64,000 nucleotides of DNA from Leuctra nigra (taxonomy: Eukaryota; Arthropoda; Insecta; Plecoptera; Leuctridae), in the NCBI GenBank assembly GCA_934045905.1, contig OW203769.1:26319705-26383704 (forward strand). Reading direction: 5' to 3'. Position 1 is the first letter of the stretch. Each line of letters opens with the position of its first letter. A program made the position numbers and the translations under genes. The notes beneath the pieces were generated by a model. That model saw only the letters and a list, made by a program, of their open reading frames with translations, was not told where the DNA came from and did not search any database. Positions 43,141-56,000 of the stretch are shown one piece after another.

Positions 43141-43479
43141 TAGCCTATAGTTGTAGAACAGTGCGACGTTAACACCGCTAAAATATATTTAAAAAATATG
43201 TTCAAAGTAAATAATTTAGGGAGTGAAAACAACATATAGTGGGCTTGGAGGAGAAACTTAATAATATGTCCATAAATGTAGAACTGAGATAATGCCGATG
43301 ATATTAAAAGTACCCAAGGAGAAGTACCATAATAAATAAGAAAATATTGTGCACACAAATGAGCTTAGTATTTATTAAATTACTTATTTGTTCATAACAT
43401 TATCTAGTATGTTTTGAGTAAAGTTTGAGCATAATTTAGATATCTGAGTTTAATTGATCATGATCATCCAATTTTCTCT

Positions 43480-45233
43480 TTTAAATTAACTGGTATTTCT
43501 GAACGAACCCGTGTCTTGACAAATGTATCTCTTTTAAAGTGAGTTTTTCTCTGATTTTTGACATACCTAATAAACATATACCTATGGTTTTGAAAAAAAA
43601 ATAACTTATAGAGAGGTATTTAATTTTTAAAATGAGTTTTTCTCTGATTTTTGACATAATAAACATATACCCATGGTTTTGAAAAAAATGAACTTATATA
43701 GAGAGGTCCTTAATTTTTAAAGTGAGTTTTTCTCTGATTTTTGACATAATAAACATATACCTATGGTTTTGAAAAAAAAATTAACTTATAGAGAGGTATT
43801 TAATTTTTAAAATGAGTTTTTCTCTGATTTTTGACATAATAAACATATACCTATGGTTTTGAAAAAAATGAACTTATAGACAGGTCTTTAATTTTTAAAG
43901 TGAGTTTTTCTCTGATTTTTGACATAATAAACATATACCCATGGTTTTGAAAAAAATGAACTTATATAGAGAGGTCCTTAATTTTTAAAGTGAGTTTTTC
44001 TCTGATTTTTGACATAATAAACATATACCTATGGTTTTGAAAAAAAAATTAACTTATAGAGAGGTATTTAATTTTTAAAATGAGTTTTTCTCTGATTTTT
44101 GACATAATAAACATATACTTATGGTTTTGAAAAAAATGAACTTATAGACAGGTCTTTAATTTTTAAAGTGAGTTTTTCTCTGATTTTTGACATAATAAAC
44201 ATATACCCATGGTTTTGAAAAAAATGAACTTATATAGAGAGGTCCTTAATTTTTAAAGTGAGTTTTTCTCTGATTTTTGACATAATAAACATATACCTAT
44301 GGTTTTGAAAAAAATGAACTTATAGACAGGTCTTTAATTTTTAAAGTGAGTTTTTCTCTGATTTTTGACATAATAAACATATACCCATGGTTTTGAAAAA
44401 AATGAACTTATATAGAGAGGTCCTTAATTTTTAAAGTGAGTTTTTCTCTGATTTTTGACATAATAAACATATACCTATGGTTTTGAAAAAAATGAACTTA
44501 TAGACAGGTCTTTAATTTTTAAAGTGAGTTTTTCTCTGATTTTTGACATAATAAACATATACCCATGGTTTTGAAAAAAATGAACTTATATAGAGAGGTC
44601 CTTAATTTTTAAAGTGAGTTTTTCTCTGATTTTTGACATAATAAACATATACCTATGGTTTTGAAAAAAATGAACTTATATAGAGAGGTCCTTAATTTTT
44701 AAAGTGAGTTTTTCTCTGATTTTTGACATAATAAACATATACCTATGGTTTTGAAAAAAATGAACTTATAGACAGGTCTTTAATTTTTAAAGTGAGTTTT
44801 TCTCTGATTTTTGACATAATAAACATATACCCATGGTTTTGAAAAAAATGAACTTATATAGAGAGGTCCTTAATTTTTAAAGTGAGTTTTTCTCTGATTT
44901 TTGACATAATAAACATATACCCATGGTTTTGAAAAAAATGAACTTATATAGAGAGGTCCTTAATTTTTAAAGTGAGTTTTTCTCTGATTTTTGACATAAT
45001 AAACATATACCTATGGTTTTGAAAAAAATGAACTTATAGACAGGTCTTTAATTTTTAAAGTGAGTTTTTCTCTGATTTTTGACATAATAAACATATACCC
45101 ATGGTTTTGAAAAAAATGAACTTATATAGAGAGGTCCTTAATTTTTAAAGTGAGTTTTTCTCTGATTTTTGACATAATAAACATATACCTATGGTTTTGA
45201 AAAAAATGAACTTATAGACAGGTCTTTAATTTT
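43480..45233. repeat. 88/90-bp AT-rich satellite, about 19 units
   Basis: Tandem units built on GTGAGTTTTTCTCTGATTTT and GACATAATAAACATATACC. Starts of successive GTGAG/ATGAG motifs run 43539, 43632, 43722, 43812, 43900 and on to 45150. Spacings alternate between 90 and 88 bp. The 90-bp units end in TATAGAGAGGTCCTT or a close variant and the 88-bp units in TATAGACAGGTCTTT. Alternation marks a dimeric higher-order unit of 178 bp. The first two or three units are more diverged. The array ends abruptly at about 45233. Confidence 0.95.
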
Positions 45234-46657
45234 GCTGCAAAATGTAGTCCGTGTAATCCAATCTTCAAGCATCTTGCGTATCTGTCTACGAGATTATAAG
45301 GTAGCCAAAGCCCTGGGGGCAGGAGCATGATCTCTTCGAATCGTCGCGGTGGGGGGGGGGGGGGGGGGGGGGGGATGAGAGGATCAGAGCACGATCGCCG
45401 GCAGCCGCCCTGATCCTGATCCTGATCATGATCATTAGCAAGACAAACAAGCTCTATGTGATGTACAAGACAACCGTGTGCCCGCTGCCAAATAGTTGCA
45501 GGTGGAGCAAAAGAAATAAGTGGCGAGACAGGATACGTAAATAAGTGGGTGTAAAACAGATACAAAATGTTTACTTTAAAATATTAAATTGAAGAAAAAT
45601 GTAAAAGCTAACATAAACCAAACAAGTAGCTGTGAGTCCTAATAAAAAAATCAATAATAGCTATATACGCAATTATCAAAAAATTCTCGTAATTTCTTTT
45701 TTGCAAATTTTAAAATAAATATATTAAATAAAAATACAGTAAATAGAATAGGGGCGCGACTATTTTCACCGGTCGGTGAAAATAGCATCATAGGCTATTT
45801 ACAAGATTAATGAACGTAAAATGTATTGTCACCTTAAACTAAAAATATTATGGGTTATAATTATAATAGTGGTATAATTATATTATTGGTAGTAGTTAGT
45901 AATGGTTAGTACCTAGTTGTAATTCGAGTGCATCTTATTTGATGTCATCATAAACAATTGATTCTTATAATTAGTATTCCGTGTATGTCTTGCAAACGTA
46001 CGTTATTTCCGTCAATTTTTAAAAGGGGGCAAATCAAAACTAAGGGTGGGCACACCAAAATATGCCAAACAGGAGATACATTTCCACAATCGCATTCTTA
46101 CGTTCAATTGAATTTCTACGAATTTGTCTAATTTTGTCATTTTACTTAAATTCTGATAAGAGGTACAATATACGTTTTATTACCTTGATTTCAATACTCT
46201 GCAGTGGGGGGGGGGGGGGGGGGGGGAGAAGGGAGGCACTGATGGGTCCCAGGGTATGTCTGGTATCATCACTGGAATGAGATTCGACTTTCAAAATGCT
46301 TCGTGTGCTAACCAGTGGATTTCTTCGAGCTTGGAAGGGTCAGTAGAAAACGTGTATTCTGCGCGTCAAAGAAAATAAACTTCAAAGAAAATATTGCACA
46401 TTACCCAACCCTGAATTACATAAATATCATCAAAATCTCTGACAAAAGTTTTAATTGCACCTAAATGATGACACAAACATGTACGGCTGGATGCCATGAT
46501 CAAATTGTGCAAAATTACACCTCGTTTGTTATTTAGTCAATTCATTCAGTATTCTTTATTTTTTTTGTGATTTATAAAATAACTTAATAAGTATTACCTT
46601 TGTTTATCTTTAATGCAACTGCTATCAGTAGCTACAGTTTTACTATCGAATAATGCA
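45234..46657. other. non-coding DNA with G24 and G21 homopolymers
   Basis: No gene is supported. G runs lie at 45351-45374 and 46206-46226, and a short GATCCT/GATCAT repeat at 45412-45435. Open frames here are proline/glycine artefacts of the homopolymers. Confidence 0.5.
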
Positions 46658-47179
46658 AGTGTTGTGAGTGGAGAAATTTCTCGAGAAGGAGAATTTTCTC
46701 CGAGAAATTCTACGAACAAAATTCTCCGGAGATTTTTTTTAAACTAAAGGAATATGAAATAAATTATCAAAGAAGTAACCTGAATGAGGTTAACCAGAAA
46801 TGCAACTTATAAGTTACCTACCTATGAGAATGTAGGTTTCTTTGGAAAACTTCCATGGAGTCAGGATGATATGAATGTGCGTTGTGAAAACAACACAACA
46901 CACATACCTTCATATTACCTACCTATTATATAGATGATTGTATTCTGTTCATTATTGATTGAAACTTACTTTTCAAATATTTGCTGCTTTCCATTACAAC
47001 AGCCATTGGAAAGAGAACGTCACTTAGTAGACAAATTATCCATCAGAGAAATTTCTCTTGATATTTCATTAAAAAAACTCCGAAAATTCTCTATTTGAGA
47101 AATTTTTCTTGATATTTGGTAGAAAAAAAAATGCTCCGAAAATTCCGAAAAAAATTCTCGAGAAATTTACAACACTAGC
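46658..47179. mobile_element. possible MITE with TTTCTCGAGAA inverted termini
   Basis: The left end AGTGTTGT followed by GAAATTTCTCGAGAA is mirrored at the right by TTCTCGAGAAATT and ACAACACT. Several internal TCCGAAAATTC motifs face each other. About 520 bp, non-coding. I cannot define a target duplication, so the boundaries are tentative. Confidence 0.4.
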
Positions 47180-48203
47180 TGCAGCAAGTCGTTTCACATT
47201 CAGCAATAAACAAAATCTCGAGCTATGACCCAGTTTGTCATCTCTACTAGCTCCGTAATGAGTGTAATAGCGTCAATATTTGTCAATTTGCTCGGTTATC
47301 TTGGATCTAGAGGTGAGGTTATGGACGCTAATGACGTACACGTGTGTATTACACATTCATTGGCGAGCTGTGATCAAGATTCATTGATGCGGTAGCGATG
47401 CAGTGGCGGACTGGCCCACGTCGACTTGGCGGGGCTGTACTTGCTCGACATGGGAGTTTTGTTCTCGATTGACTCCGGCCAATATCATCATCAAGAGGCA
47501 CAATCACAAGGCTTTTGGAAGGATTTTTGCACGGAATTTAAATTTAGTAAATCATTTGTATCACTTATCAGAATTTTATCATTGGGCTCCATTTCCATTT
47601 TGCGTAATAATCTTTATTTATAATCAATATTATGAACGTTGTTTTATTTATTTGCGATTTTTCCCTTCCCCTAAATAAACAAATGCGTGTAAACATAATA
47701 AATATATTATTTATTTATAAAAATTTGGTACCTATTGAATATTTTTCTTCCTCATGTAAATTGAGAAGGTACAAATAATATTGGTGTTTCACCGCTCCCC
47801 CACACACACACACACGCACGGTGCACCCCCACGCTCCCCCACGCTCCCCCTCGACTACAAACGTTGTTGTGAACTCAAATACTGGCAGCGATCCTTTTTC
47901 TGAACTCTGCTATTCTGAGGCTGCTTTCACTGCTTTTCTCTGAAAAAGAATTAAAATAAAATTTACAGAACCATTAGGGAAAAAAATTATTGAACAAAGA
48001 ATTCAAATCTGAATGGTATACGAGCAATATTATGGAACCATACAATTGGGGAAAAACCATTGGTGAGCACAAACATCTGTAAACCATGTAAACCATTAAG
48101 ATTTTAATTGCACATTTTTTACCGTAAACACAATTGATTTGAATATCGGAGAGTAATGTCAAACGAACGTGAATTTTACTCCCCACACTTGTGAACAAGT
48201 TTT
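47180..48203. other. non-coding DNA; CAGTGGCGGACTGGCC terminus and CA repeat
   Basis: CAGTGGCGGACTGGCC at 47401-47416 is mirrored near 49117-49130, but the flanks do not match, so a single 1.7-kb element is unproven. A CA-dinucleotide run and CACGCTCCCC repeats lie at 47801-47850. No gene is seen. Confidence 0.45.
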
Positions 48204-48309
48204 CTCGGGGACTCAGCCCCCGGACCGTCTCCTCGGGGACTCAGCCCCCGGACCGTCTCCTCGGGGACTCAGCCCCCGGACCGTCTCCTCGGGGACTCAG
48301 CCCCCGACC
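48204..48309. repeat. 28-bp GC-rich minisatellite, about 4 units
   Basis: Units CTCGGGGACTCAGCCCCCGG plus ACCGTCTC repeat at 48204, 48232, 48260 and 48288; the last unit is slightly shortened. Each unit is itself partly palindromic (CGGGG and CCCCG). It stands out against AT-rich flanks. Confidence 0.9.
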
Positions 48310-48702
48310 CTCTCCGTCCGTTCCTGTTTTAATACTTTATAATTCTGCTCCCGAGATGTATTGATCATTGATGGAAAAGTAAGGTTCTATTCTCGGTTCT
48401 ATTTCAACAACAAGCAACATTTTGAAGTATCTACATAGCATGTTCGTATTCAATGTGAAAGCCCATGAAATTCTTCAAATCCAATCAAGATATACCTACC
48501 TATTTTTTCTGGGGCTACATATACCCCGGACCCACGTCACATTTTGCCTTCCGATAAATCAAAATCTATTAGGTTGCCCTTCGTTATATTTAAACTCTCA
48601 ATGTAACCCTTCAACAAATAGTAATATGTTTGCCCCATAGTCTTGTTATAGAGGTATTTTGAATAGAAAAAAGTACAAATTTGCAAATTTATTGGGAAAA
48701 TT

Positions 48703-49037
48703 GTATACTTAAAATCTTCTTGATAGGGATATTGCATCCTGTAATAGTTGATTTCTGGTAATGTCAACAGTTTCGGTCCATGTATTTGGACCCTCTTCAG
48801 GACAAAACTTGACTTTAAAAAAACAAATCATATAAAACAAATCAAACACTTCAAACAAAGTACTAAAACAATGTTCTAGTCTATAAAAATTGGCTTTAAA
48901 AATTGGTTTAAATTTGGTTTTATAAAGTTAAGTTTTGTCCTGAGAAGGTCCAAATATATGGACCGAAACTGTTGACTTTACCAGAAATAAACTACACAGG
49001 ATGATCCCTATCAAGAAGATTTTAATAAATGGTATAC
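48703..49037. mobile_element. foldback MITE, 335 bp
   Basis: The left arm (about 48703-48815) and right arm (about 48930-49037) are inverted copies with roughly 10 percent differences. They share AAAATCTTCTTGATAGGGAT, ACAGTTTCGGTCCAT and AGGACAAAACTT. The centre is AT-rich. No frame and no defined target duplication. Confidence 0.7.
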
Positions 49038-50084
49038 TATTTGCTACTTATTAGAATGTTATGAAACTTCTGCTGCTGTTTTCTGATCCTTTGCTGCGCG
49101 CATGCTGACTGCGTGTGGCCAGTCCGCCACATCTTGTGCAACTATTGAGTGCAACTGACCTGCACTTGATGTATGCACTAGGTCACTGATGCATGTCCAT
49201 TGCAGCGTGATTTATAGCCGATTAGCTGTGACGCGCGAGTCTTAGTTCCTGAATGAAGTTCTTAGATAACGATGATCGAACCCGTGGTGTGGTGGCTCGC
49301 GATTCCGCGATTCATAATATGGTTGGTTCAGTTAATTATACGGTGGTCTAATTAAACTGATGATGAAATAAGTTTTTTTTAATTCTAAATTTGACATCGC
49401 TCTCTGATTTCAATTAAATATAATTATGATAACAGATTCTTCATACTTGTTTTTAAAGTTTAAGGAATCTGATGAAGATTTTAAAAAGAAAATTCGAAAC
49501 TGTTCACAAAACTTATTTACATAAATAAATAAAAAATACGAAATACTCCAACACTTGGTTTAGATCCTTCATTATTTTTCTAAATAATTATGTGTTGCTC
49601 AAATTATTTCTGGGGATATTTTTATAATCTAAACAAATTTTTCGTCCAGATGATAAGATGCAGATGATAACTACGATAATACCCGTCATACTCTAGCGGA
49701 TGCACCTGAATGCACATTCTGCTATACTAGTGATGCGACAAGAAACTTTGCACTTCGAAACTTTGCACTTTTCACTCTAGACCATAAATTACTGAAATTT
49801 TCATATTTCTTGTTTGAATATTTCCTTACTGACTGAGAAATAAAGTTCAATGACTGAGAAATCGCCGCTAAATGTAACTTGATTCATATATTCAATAAAA
49901 TAAAAGATGTGTTTGAATTTGAGAATGTTGACCACCATAGAAAGTGCTTAAAGTCTAGCTAGTGACAGGAAAATAATTCCATCAGCTATTTTTCATAAAT
50001 TTCACTATTCACTATAAAAATTATTATTTGTAATTTTAAAAAAAATCCTATTTAGTGCCGATCAGATAAAAACTCCATCGTTTC
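49038..50084. other. AT-rich DNA upstream of the exon array
   Basis: No gene or exon is recognised. If the array at 50085 belongs to a live gene, this is part of its upstream intron. I looked for a preceding RRM exon and did not find one. Confidence 0.4.
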
Positions 50085-53000
50085 GATGTTGTTTCCTCTA
50101 GGTCGAGTCAGTGGACTTGGCACTCAAGCTGCTGGATGGCACCGAGTACCGTGGCAACAAGATCTCTGTGGACCGCGCCAAGTTCCAGATGAAGGGCAGC
50201 GTGTGATCCTGGATGTTGTTTCCTCTAGGTCGAGTCCGTGGACTTGGCACTCAAGCTGCTGGATGGCACCGAGTACCGTGGCAACAAGATCTCTGTGGAC
50301 CGTGCCAAGTTCCAGATGAAGGGCAGCTTGTGATCCTGGATGTTGTTTCCTCTAGGTCGAGTCCGTGGACTTGGCACTCAAGCTGCTGGATGGCACCGAG
50401 TACCGTGGCAACAAGATCTCTGTGGACCGTGCCAAGTTCCAGATGAAGGGCAGCTTGTGATCTTGGATGTTGTTTCCTCTAGGTCGAGTCCGTGGACTTG
50501 GCACTCAAGCTGCTGGATGGCACCGAGTACCGTGGCAACAAGATCTCTGTGGACCGTGCCAAGTTCCAGATGAAGGGCAGCTTGTGATCTTGGATGTTGT
50601 TTCCTCTAGGTCGAGTCCGTGGACTTGTCACTCAAGCTGCTGGATGGCACCGAGTACCGTGGCAACAAGATCTCTGTGGACCGTGCCAAGTTCCAGATGA
50701 AGGGCAGCTTGTGATCCTGGATGTTGTTTCCTCTAGGTCGAGTCAGTGGACTTGGCACTCAAGCTGCTGGATGGCACCGAGTACCGTGGCAACAAGATCT
50801 CTGTGGACCGCGCCAAGTTCCAGATGAAGGGCAGCTTGTGATCCTGGATGTTGTTTCCTCTAGGTCGAGTCCGTGGACTTGGCACTCAAGCTGCTGGATG
50901 GCACCGAGTACCGTGGCAACAAGATCTCTGTGGACCGCGCCAAGTTCCAGATGAAGGGCAGCTTGTGATCCTGGATGTTGTTTCCTCTAGGTCGAGTCCG
51001 TGGACTTGGCACTCAAGCTGCTGGATGGCACCGAGTACCGTGGCAACAAGATCTCTGTGGACCGTGCCAAGTTCCAGATGAAGGGCAGCTTGTGATCCTG
51101 GATGTTGTTTCCTCTAGGTCGAGTCCGTGGACTTGGCACTCAAGCTGCTGGATGGCACCGAGTACCGTGGCAACAAGATCTCTGTGGACCGTGCCAAGTT
51201 CCAGATGAAGGGCAGCTTGTGATCCTGGATGTTGTTTCCTCTAGGTCGAGTCCGTGGACTTGGCACTCAAGCTGCTGGATGGCACCGAGTACCGTGGCAA
51301 CAAGATCTCTGTGGACCGTGCCAAGTTCCAGATGAAGGGCAGCTTGTGATCCTGGATGTTGTTTCCTCTAGGTCGAGTCCGTGGACTTGGCACTCAAGCT
51401 GCTGGATGGCACCGAGTACCGTGGCAACAAGATCTCTGTGGACCGTGCCAAGTTCCAGATGAAGGGCAGCTTGTGATCCTGGATGTTGTTTCCTCTAGGT
51501 CGAGTCCGTGGACTTGGCACTCAAGCTGCTGGATGGCACCGAGTACCGTGGCAACAAGATCTCTGTGGACCGTGCCAAGTTCCAGATGAAGGGCAGCTTG
51601 TGATCCTGGATGTTGTTTCCTCTAGGTCGAGTCCGTGGACTTGGCACTCAAGCTGCTGGATGGCACCGAGTACCGTGGCAACAAGATCTCTGTGGACCGC
51701 GCCAAGTTCCAGATGAAGGGCAGCTTGTGATCTTGGATGTTGTTTCCTCAAGGTCGAGTCCGTGGACTTGGCACTCAAGCTGCTGGATGGCACCGAGTAC
51801 CGTGGCAACAAGATCTCTGTGGACCGTGCCAAGTTCCAGATGAAGGGCAGCTTGTGATCCTGGATGTTGTTTCCTCTAGGTCGAGTCCGTGGACTTGGCA
51901 CTCAAGCTGCTGGATGGCACCGAGTACCGTGGCAACAAGATCTCTGTGGACCGCGCCAAGTTCCAGATGAAGGGCAGCTTGTGATCCTGGATGTTGTTTC
52001 CACTAGGTCGAGTCAGTGGACTTGGCACTCAAGCTGCTGGATGGCACCGAGTACCGTGGCAACAAGATCTCTGTGGACCGCGCCAAGTTCCAGATGAAGG
52101 GCAGCTTGTGATCCTGGATGTTGTTTCCTCTAGGTCGAGTCCGTGGACTTGGCACTCAAGCTGCTGGATGGCACTGAGTACCGTGGCAACAAGATCTCTG
52201 TGGACCGTGCCAAGTTCCAGATGAAGGGCAGCTTGTGATCCTGGATGTTGTTTCCTCTAGGTCGAGTCAGTGGACTTGGCACTCAAGCTGCTGGATGGCA
52301 CTGAGTACCGTGGCAACAAGATCTCTGTGGACCGTGCCAAGTTCCAGATGAAGGGCAGCTTGTGATCCTGGATGTTGTTTCCTCTAGGTCGAGTCCGTGG
52401 ACTTGGCACTCAAGCTGCTGGATGGCACCGAGTACCGTGGCAACAAGATCTCTGTGGACCGCGCCAAGTTCCAGATGAAGGGCAGCTTGTGATCCTGGAT
52501 GTTGTTTCCTCTAGGTCGAGTCCGTGGACTTGGCACTCAAGCTGCTGGATGGCACCGAGTACCGTGGCAACAAGATCTCTGTGGACCGCGCCAAGTTCCA
52601 GATGAAGGGCAGCTTGTGATCCTGGATGTTGTTTCCTCTAGGTCGAGTCAGTGGACTTGGCACTCAAGCTGCTGGATGGCACCGAGTACCGTGGCAACAA
52701 GATCTCTGTGGACCTCGCCAAGTTCCAGATGAAGGGCAGCTTGTGATCCTGGATGTTGTTTCCTCTAGGTCGAGTCCGTGGACTTGGCACTCAAGCTGCT
52801 GGATGGCACTGAGTACCGTGGCAACAAGATCTCTGTGGACCGTGCCAAGTTCCAGATGAAGGGCAGCTTGTGATCCTGGATGTTGTTTCCTCTAGGTCGA
52901 GTCCGTGGACTTGGCACTCAAGCTGCTGGATGGCACCGAGTACCGTGGCAACAAGATCTCTGTGGACCGCGCCAAGTTCCAGATGAAGGGCAGCTTGTGA

Positions 53001-56000
53001 TCCTGGATGTTGTTTCCTCTAGGTCGAGTCCGTGGACTTGGCACTCAAGCTGCTGGATGGCACTGAGTACCGTGGCAACAAGATCTCTGTGTACCGTGCC
53101 AAGTTCCAGATGAAGGGCAGCTTGTGATCTTGGATGTTGTTTCCTCTAGGTCGAGTCCGTGGACTTGGCACTCAAGCTGCTGGATGGCACCGAGTACCGT
53201 GGCAACAAGATCTCTGTGGACCGTGCCAAGTTCCAGATGAAGGGCAGCTTGTGATCTTGGATGTTGTTTCCTCTAGGTCGAGTCCGTGGACTTGTCACTC
53301 AAGCTGCTGGATGGCACCGAGTACCGTGGCAACAAGATCTCTGTGGACCGTGCCAAGTTCCAGATGAAGGGCAGCTTGTGATCCTGGATGTTGTTTCCTC
53401 TAGGTCGAGTCAGTGGACTTGGCACTCAAGCTGCTGGATGGCACCGAGTACCGTGGCAACAAGATCTCTGTGGACCGCGCCAAGTTCCAGATGAAGGGCA
53501 GCTTGTGATCCTGGATGTTGTTTCCTCTAGGTCGAGTCCGTGGACTTGGCACTCAAGCTGCTGGATGGCACCGAGTACCGTGGCAACAAGATCTCTGTGG
53601 ACCGCGCCAAATTCCAGATGAAGGGCAGCTTGTGCTCCTGGATGTTGTTTCCTCTAGGTCGAGTCCGTGGACTTGGCACTCAAGCTGCTGGATGGCACCG
53701 AGTACCGTGGCAACAAGATCTCTGTGGACCGCGCCAAGTTCCAGATGAAGGGCAGCTTGTGATCCTGGATGTTGTTTCCTCTAGGTCGAGTCCGTGGACT
53801 TGGCACTCAAGCTGCTGGATGGCACCGAGTACCGTGGCAACAAGATCTCTGTGGACCGTGCCAAGTTCCAGATGAAGGGCAGCTTGTGATCCTGGATGTT
53901 GTTTCCTCTAGGTCGAGTCCGTGGACTTGGCACTCAAGCTGCTGGATGGCACCGAGTACCGTGGCAACAAGATCTCTGTGGACCGTGCCAAGTTCCAGAT
54001 GAAGGGCAGCTTGTGATCCTGGATGTTGTTTCCTCTAGGTCGAGTCCGTGGACTTGGCACTCAAGCTGCTGGATGGCACCGAGTACCGTGGCAACAAGAT
54101 CTCTGTGGACCGTGCCAAGTTCCATATGAAGGGCAGCTTGTGATCTTGGATGTTGTTTCCTCTAGGTCGAGTCAGTGGACTTGGCACTCAAGCTGCTGGA
54201 TGGCACCGAGTACCGTGGCAACAAGATCTCTGTGGACCGCGCCAAGTTCCAGATGAAGGGCAGCTTGTGATCTTGGATGTTGTTTCCTCTAGGTCGAGTC
54301 CGTGGACTTGGCACTCAAGCTGCTGGATGGCACCGAGTACCGTGGCAACAAGATCTCTGTGGACTGTGCCAAGTTCCAGATGAAGGGCAGCTTGTGATCC
54401 TGGATGTTGTTCCCTCTAGGTCGAGTCCGTGGACTTGGCACTCAAGCTGCTGGATGGCACCGAGTACCGTGGCAACAAGATCTCTGTGGACCGTGCCAAG
54501 TTCCAGATGAAGGGCAGCTTGTGATCCTGGATGTTGTTCCCTCTAGGTCGAGTCCGTGGACTTGGCACTCAAGCTGCTGGATGGCACCGAGTACCGTGGC
54601 AACAAGATCTCTGTGGACCGTGCCAAGTTCCAGATGAAGGGCAGCTTGTGATCCTGGATGTTGTTTCCTCTAGGTCGAGTCCGTGGACTTGGCACTCAAG
54701 CTGCTGGATGGCACCGAGTACCGTGGCAACAAGATCTCTGTGGACCGTGCCAAGTTCCAGATGAAGGGCAGCTTGTGATCCTGGATGTTGTTTCCTCTAG
54801 GTCGAGTCCGTGGACTTGGCACTCAAGCTGCTGGATGGCACCGAGTACCGTGGCAACAAGATCTCTGTGGACCGTGCCAAGTTCCAGATGAAGGGCAGCT
54901 TGTGATCCTGGATGTTGTTTCCTCTAGGTCGAGTCCGTGGACTTGGCACTCAAGCTGCTGGATGGCACCGAGTACCGTGGCAACAAGATCTCTGTGGACC
55001 GTGCCAAGTTCCAGATGAAGGGCAGCTTGTGATCCTGGATGTTGTTTCCTCTAGGTCGAGTCCGTGGACTTGGCACTCAAGCTGCTGGATGGCACCGAGT
55101 ACCGTGGCAACAAGATCTCTGTGGACCGCGCCAAGTTCCAGATGAAGGGCAGCTTGTGATCCTGGATGTTGTTTCCTCTAGGTCGAGTCCGTGGACTTGG
55201 CACTCAAGCTGCTGGATGGCACCGAGTACCGTGGCAACAAGATCTCTGTGGACCGTGCCAAGTTCCAGATGAAGGGCAGCTTGTGATCCTGGATGTTGTT
55301 TCCTCTAGGTCGAGTCCGTGGACTTGGCACTCAAGCTGCTGGATGGCACCGAGTACCGTGGCAACAAGATCTCTGTGGACCGCGCCAAGTTCCAGATGAA
55401 GGGCAGCTTGTGATCTTGGATGTTGTTTCCTCAAGGTCGAGTCCGTGGACTTGGCACTCAAGCTGCTGGATGGCACCGAGTACCGTGGCAACAAGATCTC
55501 TGTGGACCGTGCCAAGTTCCAGATGAAGGGCAGCTTGTGATCCTGGATGTTGTTTCCTCTAGGTCGAGTCCGTGGACTTGGCACTCAAGCTGCTGGATGG
55601 CACCGAGTACCGTGGCAACAAGATCTCTGTGGACCGCGCCAAGTTCCAGATGAAGGCAGCTTGTGATCCTGGATGTTGTTTCCTCTAGGTCGAGTCAGTG
55701 GACTTGGCACTCAAGCTGCTGGATGGCACCGAGTACCGTGGCAACAAGATCTCTGTGGACCGCGCCAAGTTCCAGATGAAGGGCAGCTTGTGATCCTGGA
55801 TGTTGTTTCCTCTAGGTCGAGTCCGTGGACTTGGCACTCAAGCTGCTGGATGGCACTGAGTACCGTGGCAACAAGATCTCTGTGGACCGTGCCAAGTTCC
55901 AGATGAAGGGCAGCTTGTGATCCTGGATGTTGTTTTCTCTAGGTCGAGTCAGTGGACTTGGCACTCAAGCTGCTGGATGGCACTGAGTACCGTGGCAACA

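Noticed and set aside
45212..45565. 117-codon minus-strand frame with a polyproline run
   Set aside because: The polyproline is the G24 homopolymer read backwards, and the frame spans the satellite edge.
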